Source: Gleimia europaea ACS-120-V-Col10b
Lineage (GTDB): Bacteria; Actinomycetota; Actinomycetes; Actinomycetales; Actinomycetaceae
NCBI RefSeq assembly: GCF_000411155.1
Contig: NZ_KE150266.1
Location: forward strand, 620,001-684,000
Direction of reading: 5' to 3'
DNA length: 64,000 bases
The translations under genes and the position numbers were made by a program. The notes under the pieces were generated by a model. That model saw only the letters and a program-made list of their open reading frames with translations. It searched no databases and was not told the DNA's origin. How positions within the stretch are numbered: position 1 is the first letter of the stretch; the number at the start of each line of letters is the position of its first letter. Positions 45,645-53,994 of this stretch are shown here, one piece after another.

Positions 45645-47219
45645 ATGACGCCTGATAATAAGCACCACCTTGGCGCTGGCCCCCTTGTTATTGCTATCGA
45701 CTCGTCCACCACGTCCACCAAAGCGATCATCGTTGACGCCACTGGACACGTGCTACACACCGCGAAGCGCAACATTCAACTGCACACGCCCGCGATGGAC
45801 TGCTACGAGCACAATCCGATCCGCTGGTGGGAAACCACGCGCGACGCGATTGGCGAGGCCGTAGCAGCGCTCTCCCCCACAGACCGCGAGCGCATTGAAG
45901 CAATCGGCATTACGCACCAGCGCGAAAGCTTCGCCCCGTTCAAAGCTGATGGCACGCCGCTTCGTAACGGCATTTTGTGGCTTGATGGCCGCGCAACCGA
46001 GCAGATCCGCAAGTACGGCTCAGCACATATTCACCAGCTGTCCGGCAAGCCGGCGGGCGTCACTCCCGCGATTTACAAGATGGCTTGGGTTGCCCAGCAC
46101 GAGCCAGAAGTATTTGAAAAGGCCGACAAGGTTGTTGATGTCCTCGGCTACATCACCTTCAATCTGACCGGACGTTGGGCCTCGTCGCAGGCGGCCGCTG
46201 ACTCTCTTGGCCTATTCGACATCGAAAAGCGCGACTACGCGGATGAACTGCTTGAGATTGCAGGCGTGCGCCGCGACCAAATGTCTGAACTAGTTGAGCC
46301 GGCCAGCCCAATCGCGATGCTGAAGGATGAGCTGGTGTCCGAATGGGGCTTGCCGAAGTCGATTCCCGTTATCGCTGGCCTCGGTGACGGGCAGGCTGCC
46401 GGAATCGGCGCCGCTGCCGTAACGCCGCAGATTGGTTACCTAAACCTCGGCACCGCAGTGAATGCGGGTGTTGAGTCCCCGGTATACAAGTACGATCCCG
46501 TGTTCCGCACGCACGTTTCCGGCATTCCCGGCAACTACGTGTTTGAGGTCCTGCAGTCTTCCGGCTCCTACCTGGCCGGCTGGTTCCGCAAGTCGCTGGG
46601 CGACCCGAAGCTCCTGGGCGAGCCCGATCCGGCCCTGGACGAAGCTGCGTCAAAGATTCCTGCTGGTTGTGAAGGCCTCGTAACGCTTCCCTACTGGAAC
46701 GCAGTACAGTCCCCGTACTGGGATTCCGTCGCGCGCGGTGCGGTAGTGGGCTGGCGCGGCACCCACTCGCGAGCACACATGTACCGTTCGATCCTAGAAT
46801 CAATCGGCTTCGAGATGCGCTACAACCTCAACCACATTGAAGAGGGCACGGGCGTGAAGCTTGAAGGCCTACGCATCATGGGTGGCGGCACGCGCTCTAA
46901 ACTGTGGCGGCAAATCATGGCCGACTGCACGGGTCTGCCCCTCACCGTCTGCCTTGAAGACGAAACTTCCGCCCTCGGCGCCGCTGTTCTTGCAATGGCA
47001 TCCACGGATGCGTACGAGGACGTCCAAAGCGCAGCTGTTGGCATGGCCCGTTACGGCGAGACCATTGAGCCAGATATGGATGCGCACGAAAACTACAAGG
47101 AGATCGCGAGCATTCAGCACGAGCTTTACCCGAAGCTGAAGGACACTTTCGAGCGCCTCCACGATCTTTCTTTGAAATACCCATCCACGAAGCCCGAGTC
47201 CCCTGCGGCTGAGCTTTAA
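45645..47219 (+). CDS. FGGY-family carbohydrate kinase B
   Basis: A 524-aa FGGY kinase with 'IAIDSSTTSTKAIIVD', 'GITHQRESFAPF', 'ILWLDGRA', 'AGLGDGQAAGIGA' and 'RIMGGGTRSKLWRQIMADC'. ATG 45645 is preferred (GGAG six bases upstream) over ATG 45633. It is only distantly related to kinase A, so the two probably act on different substrates or steps. It is followed after 19 bp by the GpsA-like dehydrogenase, suggesting phosphorylation then oxidation of a polyol. Glycerol is possible, but typical GlpK signatures are not evident. Confidence 0.87.
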   Translation: MTPDNKHHLGAGPLVIAIDSSTTSTKAIIVDATGHVLHTAKRNIQLHTPAMDCYEHNPIRWWETTRDAIGEAVAALSPTDRERIEAIGITHQRESFAPFKADGTPLRNGILWLDGRATEQIRKYGSAHIHQLSGKPAGVTPAIYKMAWVAQHEPEVFEKADKVVDVLGYITFNLTGRWASSQAAADSLGLFDIEKRDYADELLEIAGVRRDQMSELVEPASPIAMLKDELVSEWGLPKSIPVIAGLGDGQAAGIGAAAVTPQIGYLNLGTAVNAGVESPVYKYDPVFRTHVSGIPGNYVFEVLQSSGSYLAGWFRKSLGDPKLLGEPDPALDEAASKIPAGCEGLVTLPYWNAVQSPYWDSVARGAVVGWRGTHSRAHMYRSILESIGFEMRYNLNHIEEGTGVKLEGLRIMGGGTRSKLWRQIMADCTGLPLTVCLEDETSALGAAVLAMASTDAYEDVQSAAVGMARYGETIEPDMDAHENYKEIASIQHELYPKLKDTFERLHDLSLKYPSTKPESPAAEL

Positions 47220-47238
47220 GATACGGAAAGGAACAATA

Positions 47239-48285
47239 ATGTCAATCATTACCGTACTGGGCGCTGGAGCGATGGGCTCCGCGCTATGCACGCCACTTAT
47301 CGATTCGGGTTGGGAAGTGCGCCTGTGGGGCACGTGGCTCGATGACCACCTCCTCGATGCCGTTGAAGCCGGAAAACCGCACCCGCGCACCAACGAGCCG
47401 CTAGCCCAGGGAGTTAAGCTCTACCGCAGCGGGGAACTCAGCGACGCCCTCGATGGCGCGAACGTTGTAGTCATGTCGGTAGCTTCTGTGGGTGTGGAAA
47501 AGGTTACCGAGCTGGCACTTGACGGCATTGAAAAAGCCGAGGCCCTGTGGCTGACGTCGAAGGGCTTTAATGAAGGCCCGGATGGAAACATTCAGCTTTT
47601 GCCGGATGCGATCAGGCGGATTGCTAAGGCGAATGGGAAGACCATCCCACCTATCGTTGCAATCGCCGGGCCGGTTAAGGCCAACGAGTGCGCGGCACGT
47701 AAACCTACGGCAACGATCTTCGGATCGAAGGACAAGGACCTAGCCACCCGCTTCGCTCGCGAGGCCCGCTCCGATGTTTACTGCATTGAGCCGAGCGGAG
47801 ACGAGACCGGCGTGGAAATCTGCGCTCCTATGAAGAACGTGTACGCTATTGCGCTTGGCATTGCAGATGGTCTTGAGGAGGGAACCGGGGTTCCGCACCA
47901 CAACCTCAAGGCAGCGACGTTCGCTCAAGCGGTGCGTGAAATGTCGCTGCTGGGACAGTCCCAAGGCGCGGATCCGGCAACCGCTTTTGGCCTTGCCGGC
48001 GTTGGAGACTTGGAAGTCACCGGCCTGTCGGGACGCAACAAGGTTTACGGAGTGCGCCTGGGGCGCGGAGAAACCGCGAAGGAAGCCCTCGCTGAAATGG
48101 ATCGACTGGAGCAAACCGTTGAGGGTGTGCCCGCAGCGGGCCTGGCCGTTGGCTTCGTGAAGCAGCACGCGCCAAACCTCGTGGACGAGCTTCCGCTACT
48201 CGCGGCAGTAAGTCGTATCATTTCTGGAGCTGTAACCGACGTTAAGGCCGAAGTTGCAGCCGCAGTACTGCCCAAGAGGCCGTAA
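47239..48285 (+). CDS. Glycerol-3-phosphate dehydrogenase-like (GpsA family) oxidoreductase
   Basis: A 348-aa NAD(P)-dependent dehydrogenase. The Rossmann loop 'VLGAGAMGSAL' is at residues 6-16; 'IAGPVKANECAARKPTATIF', 'CAPMKNVYAIALGIADGLEEG' (catalytic Lys) and 'GVGDLEVTGLSGRNKVYGVR' are GpsA hallmarks. It may serve catabolism here, oxidising the phosphorylated polyol made by kinase B; the conserved GpsA pattern is varied (for instance 'GPVKANEC' for GPSFAxE). The length is slightly above the usual 330. A strong terminator follows. Confidence 0.87.
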   Translation: MSIITVLGAGAMGSALCTPLIDSGWEVRLWGTWLDDHLLDAVEAGKPHPRTNEPLAQGVKLYRSGELSDALDGANVVVMSVASVGVEKVTELALDGIEKAEALWLTSKGFNEGPDGNIQLLPDAIRRIAKANGKTIPPIVAIAGPVKANECAARKPTATIFGSKDKDLATRFAREARSDVYCIEPSGDETGVEICAPMKNVYAIALGIADGLEEGTGVPHHNLKAATFAQAVREMSLLGQSQGADPATAFGLAGVGDLEVTGLSGRNKVYGVRLGRGETAKEALAEMDRLEQTVEGVPAAGLAVGFVKQHAPNLVDELPLLAAVSRIISGAVTDVKAEVAAAVLPKRP

Positions 48286-48293
48286 CTTTTACC

Positions 48294-48335
48294 CCTGGCC
48301 CCGCGTACTTAACGTATCGCGGGGCCAGGTTTTAG
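48294..48335 (+). terminator. Terminator after the GpsA-like gene
   Basis: A perfect 12-bp stem (CCTGGCCCCGCG / CGCGGGGCCAGG) with a 12-base loop is followed by TTTTAGT. Confidence 0.92.
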
Positions 48336-48387
48336 TATTGAATAGTCTTCGAAGCTGACACCAACATTTCAACCAGGGAGGATGGCG

Positions 48388-49167
48388 ATGGACAAGAGAG
48401 GAATCCACGGGCCTAAAGCCCGCAGAAACTCCATCCTGTCCTATCTTCTATCCCATGGGAACTCTACGGTTGAGCAACTGGCAGAGCTTTTGTCTGTATC
48501 GCAAATGACCGTCTACCGCGACGTTGCCGAGCTTGAATCACTGCAACTGGTACAGCGCAGAAACGGGATGATCAGCCCCGCAGCGTCCTCGCTGTCAGAG
48601 TCCGCCGCACACCTGCGTCAGCAGTCAAACCGGACACAAAAGAAACGGCTTGCAACAGCTGTGCTCAAACACATGACGCGCGGAATGTCGCTACTAGTCG
48701 ATGATTCCACCTCGAATATTTCGCTGGTTGAAGACCTATCAGAAGTCACTCCGGTAACCGTTGTCACCAACGCAGAATTCATCGCCAAAATTGTGCGCAC
48801 CCAAGAAGATGCCAAGCTCATATTGGTGGGCGGAGAATACGAACCGTGGGCGGACTCCTACTTTGGGGACATCACGGTTAAATCGCTCGACCAGTTGCGA
48901 GTTGATCTATGCGTTATGTCCGCCACAGCCCTTACCACCACACACGCTTTTCACCCGGATCAACGGGTGGCAGATGTTAAGAGGCAAATGCTTGCCTCCG
49001 CGAACAAGAAGATCCTCGTTGCCGATTCGAGCAAATTCGCCAAAAATGCGCTTTACAAAGTTGGGCCGCTAACCGATTTCGACCTTGTCATTACAGACTC
49101 TGAAACTCCGAAACCCGTATTAGAACAGCTTGTGGATCAAGACATCCTTGTTGAAGTCGTGCGATAG
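48388..49167 (+). CDS. DeoR/GlpR-family transcriptional regulator
   Basis: A 259-aa regulator. The N-terminal helix-turn-helix covers 'RRNSILSYLLSHGNSTVEQL' and 'LLSVSQMTVYRDVAELESL'; the C-terminal sugar-phosphate sensor (DeoRC) has 'LLVDDSTSNISLVEDL' and 'ADSSKFAKNALYKVGPL'. ATG 48388 is favoured because GGGAGG is correctly spaced; ATG 48382 touches it. It probably represses the two-kinase locus and responds to a phosphorylated sugar or polyol intermediate. Confidence 0.9.
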   Translation: MDKRGIHGPKARRNSILSYLLSHGNSTVEQLAELLSVSQMTVYRDVAELESLQLVQRRNGMISPAASSLSESAAHLRQQSNRTQKKRLATAVLKHMTRGMSLLVDDSTSNISLVEDLSEVTPVTVVTNAEFIAKIVRTQEDAKLILVGGEYEPWADSYFGDITVKSLDQLRVDLCVMSATALTTTHAFHPDQRVADVKRQMLASANKKILVADSSKFAKNALYKVGPLTDFDLVITDSETPKPVLEQLVDQDILVEVVR

Positions 49168-49360
49168 CCACAGCGCCAAAGTCCTTCCGCAGGTGGTAGG
49201 CACTCCAATCCTTGCCTCAGCAAGCAAAACGTGACCGACCTCGCACCCTGTTTGTAATGATTCTCAGGCTTAACTGAAGACAATTATCAGGATGCATACA
49301 GATTCACACTGCTTAATATCTTTGATAAATGAAAGAACTGACGCAAAGGAATAGTCTCAG

Positions 49361-50734
49361 ATGTCGTTTGTTAAACGAGCTTGGCTGAATGTCTGGCGCA
49401 AATTAGCCAAGTCGCTTACGATCTTTTTAGTTTTATTAACTGCCTCCACGCTTCTTCTCTCCACTTTCGCTGTGCGCGAAGCTGTTGCCCGCACGAGTGA
49501 CGAGGTGGGTTCAGAACTTCTAGCTGGTTTTTCGGTTCAAAATAATCAACGCACAAACCCGGGCACTGCCCGAGGCGCAGGAACTGTTTCGCGCGAGCAG
49601 ATTGAAGAGATCTCCAAGCTTCCCGGTATCACCAAGTACGTGAGCAACATGAGCTCCGTGGCAGACATTGAAAACGCTGAGATTTTCAAGCTGGATGGTG
49701 CGGCATCTGACTATTCGCAAGAGCGAGAGGAAAAGTTCGGCAACGCCGTGATGGTAAACGCGGTGAACAAGTCAGATCTCGCTACTCCTTTCCGTGCGGG
49801 AACTTTCACCTTGGCGCAAGGCCGACACCTTACCGACGATGACCACCACAAGGTGATGGTGCACGAAGAGTTTGCGGCCAAAAACAACCTGAAGGTTGGA
49901 GACACGCTCCGTTTGCGTGGCAACATTTACGACCCGGACAACCGTTTCCAATCCGACGCAGCTGTTGATGCCGAAATCGTTGGCACCTTCAGCGGCAAGA
50001 ACGTTCGCCCAGCTGCGCAGCGCCTCGAACTATTCCAAAACGCCGTGTTCACCGATCTGGACACCGCGCGGACACTGAATGGCACCACGCCTGAAAACGA
50101 GATCTACCAAGACGCCGGATTCTTCGTTAACAGTGTCAAAGACGTGGACAGCGTTATGAAAGCTGCCGCCGCCCTACCCCTAGATTGGGAACACTACGAG
50201 CTGGTGAAGAACACGGATATGCTTGGAGCTCTGGCGTACTCGCTTGAGAGCATAAACTCCCTCGTTAACGCCACCTTCATCGGCACCGTCGTTTTCACCA
50301 TCGTGGCGCTTGTACTCGTACTCGCTCTGTGGATGAATGAGCGACGCAAAGAAACCGGAATCCTACTGGCCGTAGGTGTAAGCAAAGCAAAGATTTTCGC
50401 ACAGTACCTGACGGAGAATATCTTCGCTTTCGTTGTCGCCCTCGTAGCCTCGTTCGGCACGGCCACACTACTGGCGCAAAAGCTTGGCGATGGCATCGTT
50501 TCGCGCGCGTCTGCTCAAACCAGCGCGCACCTAAACGGCGGACAAAACTTTGGCACAGACTTCTACACCTCCACAATCCAAAAAACCGTGGATCACGTGA
50601 ACGTTGTAATCGAACCGTCGCACCTCATTATGGTTGGCGTTGCCGGTCTGATTCTCGTAATCGTAGCCACCCTCATCGCTTCGGCCCCGATGCTTTCCAA
50701 GCGTCCAAAGCAGTTGCTAACACAGATCGGTTAA
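49361..50734 (+). CDS. FtsX/MacB-type ABC transporter permease 1
   Basis: A 457-aa permease with an N-terminal helix (about 17-38), a large extracellular domain ('VHEEFAAKNNLKVGDTLRLR', MacB periplasmic-core-like) and three C-terminal helices, ending with a short basic tail. The ATG follows AAAGGA at a wide spacing. It is the first of three genes (two permeases, one ATPase) that form a MacB/LolCDE-like mechanotransmission complex, used for peptide or lipoprotein export or envelope stress rather than bulk import. Substrate is unknown. Confidence 0.88.
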   Translation: MSFVKRAWLNVWRKLAKSLTIFLVLLTASTLLLSTFAVREAVARTSDEVGSELLAGFSVQNNQRTNPGTARGAGTVSREQIEEISKLPGITKYVSNMSSVADIENAEIFKLDGAASDYSQEREEKFGNAVMVNAVNKSDLATPFRAGTFTLAQGRHLTDDDHHKVMVHEEFAAKNNLKVGDTLRLRGNIYDPDNRFQSDAAVDAEIVGTFSGKNVRPAAQRLELFQNAVFTDLDTARTLNGTTPENEIYQDAGFFVNSVKDVDSVMKAAAALPLDWEHYELVKNTDMLGALAYSLESINSLVNATFIGTVVFTIVALVLVLALWMNERRKETGILLAVGVSKAKIFAQYLTENIFAFVVALVASFGTATLLAQKLGDGIVSRASAQTSAHLNGGQNFGTDFYTSTIQKTVDHVNVVIEPSHLIMVGVAGLILVIVATLIASAPMLSKRPKQLLTQIG

Positions 50735-50737
50735 GTA

Positions 50738-51886
50738 ATGCAGTTTTGGACTCAAGCGGGTTTGGCGGTAAAACGACACCCCAAGAAAAGCATCACGCTG
50801 GCAGCCATCATCTTTGTGATCTCAGCAGTTTTCATACTGCAAGGCATAGTTAGCGCAACAGTGAACACGGTCACGAACGCGGCTACGGAGCGGATCGCTC
50901 CTGGATTCACGGTTACCTCAACTGCGGGAGACTTCCAAGAAGAGGCCGCGCAGCAACTGTTAGATTATGACCGCCTCACCGGCCACAACTTCGTGCTACA
51001 CACCGCGGCAGAAGCTGACCGGCTCGGATTCGTGTCCGTAACTGGCGCAAGCGACGTAAGCAAGCTACCGACTTTTGCAGAAGAAGATGCCCAGATAGAT
51101 GAGGCCTCTTTGCAGAAGTTGCAGGGTAGCCAAAGCATCATCTTGCCTGAGCTGGTTGCACAGCAGTTGAATATCAAACCTGGCGACAAACTGAAGCTCG
51201 GTAAAGATTCCAGCGAGGTTGAGTTAGAGGTTGCGGGCGTATACAAGCAGGATATTTCTGGCTCTAAGAACCCCGACATGTCGGTATATGCGAGCCTAGA
51301 AACTGCACAGCAGCTGGCGGGCAAAACAGCGGTTTCCAGCGCCACCTACCTGACCAAGGCAGAAGACGTTGAACACGCAATCAAGTTCGCTAAAGAACAC
51401 GCCACGCAAGGTTTGGAAGTTGCGAGCAACACGGCAGGCGCCGCCAACTTGCTGGAATCAGTATCCGGGTTTGCAACCCTACTTTTGCGTCTGTTGCGCG
51501 TCATCTTAGCTTCAGGTGGATTGATCCTGGCTTTCGTGCTCGCATTTTTTGTGCGCTCACGCATCCACGAAATCGGGATCCTGCTAACCATCGGTTTTTC
51601 GAAGCTACGCATTTTCGCCCAGGTTGTCACCGAGCTGATTATGCTGACCGTTCCAGCGTTTGTTGTTGCGCTGATTGCCAGTGAAATCGCGGGGCATTTC
51701 CTCTCCGCACAGATCCTGCAATCCGCAACCGACGGACAGATTAGTGCCGTCCCGTTGAGCGCATTAAGCACCTCGGCTATCGCATCTTTTGGAGGAATCA
51801 TAGCTATCGTGCTGGTAGCCCTGCTTATCGCGATTTTCCCGATCTTGCGGCTTCCACCCAAACGCATTTTGGCCAAAATGAGCTAA
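50738..51886 (+). CDS. FtsX/MacB-type ABC transporter permease 2
   Basis: A 382-aa permease, a paralogue of permease 1 with the same plan: an N-terminal helix (about 17-38), an extracellular domain ('LPELVAQQLNIKPGDKLKLG') and three C-terminal helices. It starts three bases after the first permease stop with little ribosome site, so coupling is likely. Two different permeases suggest a heterodimeric channel. The ATPase follows 41 bp later. Confidence 0.88.
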   Translation: MQFWTQAGLAVKRHPKKSITLAAIIFVISAVFILQGIVSATVNTVTNAATERIAPGFTVTSTAGDFQEEAAQQLLDYDRLTGHNFVLHTAAEADRLGFVSVTGASDVSKLPTFAEEDAQIDEASLQKLQGSQSIILPELVAQQLNIKPGDKLKLGKDSSEVELEVAGVYKQDISGSKNPDMSVYASLETAQQLAGKTAVSSATYLTKAEDVEHAIKFAKEHATQGLEVASNTAGAANLLESVSGFATLLLRLLRVILASGGLILAFVLAFFVRSRIHEIGILLTIGFSKLRIFAQVVTELIMLTVPAFVVALIASEIAGHFLSAQILQSATDGQISAVPLSALSTSAIASFGGIIAIVLVALLIAIFPILRLPPKRILAKMS

Positions 51887-51927
51887 CTCTCGCCCACTGC
51901 TTTTCACTTACAAATAGGAAGATTTCC

Positions 51928-52560
51928 ATGACCACGCTAAAACTTGAAAACGTATCTTTTAACTACTTGGCCGGACAGAAGAATGTTCTTGACAACATCA
52001 GTGTTGAGTTTGAGTCCGGAAATTTCTACGCCATTATTGGTAACTCTGGAACTGGTAAGTCCACGCTATTGAGCTTGTTGGCGGGCCTTGATGCGCCCAC
52101 TCAGGGAACCATTTCGATGGATGGTGAGGACATCGCTAAGCGCGGCTACACGCATCACAGGCAGCACAATATTGCTTTGGTGTTCCAAAACTACAATCTG
52201 ATTGACTACTTGACCCCGCTGGAAAACGTTCGCCTGGTGGATTCTAAGGCGAAAGTCGATGCGCTACTGGAGCTAGGCATTTCTGAGGAAGAAGCGAACC
52301 GTAACGTGATGCAGCTTTCTGGCGGCCAGCAACAACGGGTTGCTATTGCACGCGCTTTGGCCGCAAAATCGCCCATCATTCTTGCCGACGAGCCTACCGG
52401 CAACCTCGATGGTGACACCGCTAGCGAAATGGTGGCGATCCTGCGCAATCTTGCCCACGAGCAGGGCAAGTGCGTCATCGCCGTTACACACTCAAAACAG
52501 CTGGCACGCGAAGCTGACGTGGTTTACCGCCTGAAAAACAAGAACCTTGTGAAGCAGTAA
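51928..52560 (+). CDS. MacB/LolD-type ABC transporter ATPase
   Basis: A 210-aa ATPase with Walker A 'GNSGTGKST' (38-46), signature 'LSGGQQQRVAIARAL' and Walker B 'PIILADEPTGNLD', a diagnostic phrase for the MacB/LolD/FtsE group. AGGAAG lies upstream of the ATG. It pairs with the two preceding FtsX-type permeases. No sensor kinase or regulator is adjacent, unlike the BceAB class. Confidence 0.92.
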   Translation: MTTLKLENVSFNYLAGQKNVLDNISVEFESGNFYAIIGNSGTGKSTLLSLLAGLDAPTQGTISMDGEDIAKRGYTHHRQHNIALVFQNYNLIDYLTPLENVRLVDSKAKVDALLELGISEEEANRNVMQLSGGQQQRVAIARALAAKSPIILADEPTGNLDGDTASEMVAILRNLAHEQGKCVIAVTHSKQLAREADVVYRLKNKNLVKQ

Positions 52561-52617
52561 CGAGCAGGGGCTTGTTGGTTCGGCTTAGCGGCAGCCGGCA
52601 AACCTCATGAGCCCATA

Positions 52618-52658
52618 GCGGTTGGGGCGCGTACCTTTTGGGGGCGCGCCCCAACCGC
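52618..52658. terminator. Hairpin between convergent genes
   Basis: A perfect 14-bp stem (GCGGTTGGGGCGCG / CGCGCCCCAACCGC) with a 13-base loop lies between the ATPase and mcrC 3' ends. There is no U-tract on either side, so termination efficiency is uncertain. Confidence 0.6.
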
Positions 52659-52671
52659 ATAAAGGCCCGCC

Positions 52672-53994
52672 TTAAACGGGAATGCTTAGCGCGTTAGCAA
52701 ACTCAGCTTCGCTAACCTTCATGAGCGAGACAAACGACTCATAATCCTTAGTTCCCTGCGGAATACGTAGCCCATGTTTCATAACGAAGGTATCGTCACG
52801 GGGCTTCTCGTTATTCTCATATCTAGAGCCTTTATTAAGCCACAGCTTCTGAGCATGTGTTTCACCGCCTTCGGGATACAAGAAGTACCCCACGCGCGCA
52901 TCAAACCTATACATGTATGCCAAAATCTGTAAGTAGTCTCGATTGCGAATATTCTCAATCGGCTTATATTTCGCATCTGCGATTATCCGGTTATCATGAT
53001 CCCTACTCACAAAATCGGGGTAGATCCATCCGGAGCTATTCGAAAACAAATGATGCCGCCCCTCTGAGCTTTTGTTTCTTGGATGGAAGTAATCTGCACT
53101 AATCAGCGAGTTCACGTATTCTTCCCACAGCCAAGCGCCGTCGAAAAGCACGCCGTAGATTTCTCTCTTGCCTGAACCAACAAAATGCTTGCGCTGCTGC
53201 AGAATCAACAGGCACAATTTTTGCAAACTTGCGTATTCGCGAAAATAAGCGTGGCGTATCAACCGTTTCGTGTTCTGGTTTATAACTCTTCTGCGTTCAT
53301 ATGCTCTATACGGCTCAGTCACTTCTCGCACTAGTCGCACGTCATCTTTTACCTGCGCCAAAAGAAATTTGCCGTTCGGCTTTAAGCTGATGACCTCAAT
53401 GGTATGCCGGACTAGCTGCATCATCGCATTGTCAAAAGAAAATTGGCGTTCGTTAAACCCGACCTTGCCGGTGAATGGAGTGTTTTCTTTAATGTGCCGA
53501 GCGATGTCAATAGTTCCTCTGATCGTCGCTTCATTGCGCTGGTAAGTAACGTATTGCTTGTACAGGCCCTTACGCATCGCTTGCTTCAAAAAACGTGGAA
53601 AGAGGAATATAAGATACTCGAATACCTGGCCGTCGTGGTCAAGATCGGTATTCAAATCGACTATATTAGGCAACCCGAATACGCGGACCAACAAGTAACG
53701 GAAGAAATGGTCTTCTGTGTGGTTACTAAAGCGAGATTTGATTGTTAACCGCTCATCTCTAAAACCGATAAAGCCCATCAGGTTGCTAGTTCTGTACTCC
53801 CCGCGTGAGTGAGAAATGACGATGTTCTCCACATCCAAATCTTCAGACTTTTTAAGGGCATCCTGAACGATAAACACGCCTTCGGATTCAAGATCGCGCA
53901 AAGGTTTATTTGCCAGTTTTCCGAGTAAACGAGGAGTCTGCGCGACCTGCTCGGGCAACAACAACGAGTTATCGTTAATTCTCAGGTTCTTCAT
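52672..53994 (-). CDS. mcrC: McrC-like subunit of a type IV restriction endonuclease
   Basis: A 440-aa McrC family protein. The C-terminal nuclease has the PD-(D/E)xK core 'YPDFVSRDHDNRIIADAKYK' (Asp...Asp-Ala-Lys) at about residues 335-355; the N-terminal half contains 'YRTSNLMGFIGFRDERLTIK' and 'NEATIRGTIDIARHIKENTP', both typical. With McrB it cuts DNA containing modified cytosines. Its start overlaps the mcrB stop region by 20 bp, so the two are coupled. Confidence 0.92.
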   Translation of the reverse strand: MKNLRINDNSLLLPEQVAQTPRLLGKLANKPLRDLESEGVFIVQDALKKSEDLDVENIVISHSRGEYRTSNLMGFIGFRDERLTIKSRFSNHTEDHFFRYLLVRVFGLPNIVDLNTDLDHDGQVFEYLIFLFPRFLKQAMRKGLYKQYVTYQRNEATIRGTIDIARHIKENTPFTGKVGFNERQFSFDNAMMQLVRHTIEVISLKPNGKFLLAQVKDDVRLVREVTEPYRAYERRRVINQNTKRLIRHAYFREYASLQKLCLLILQQRKHFVGSGKREIYGVLFDGAWLWEEYVNSLISADYFHPRNKSSEGRHHLFSNSSGWIYPDFVSRDHDNRIIADAKYKPIENIRNRDYLQILAYMYRFDARVGYFLYPEGGETHAQKLWLNKGSRYENNEKPRDDTFVMKHGLRIPQGTKDYESFVSLMKVSEAEFANALSIPV

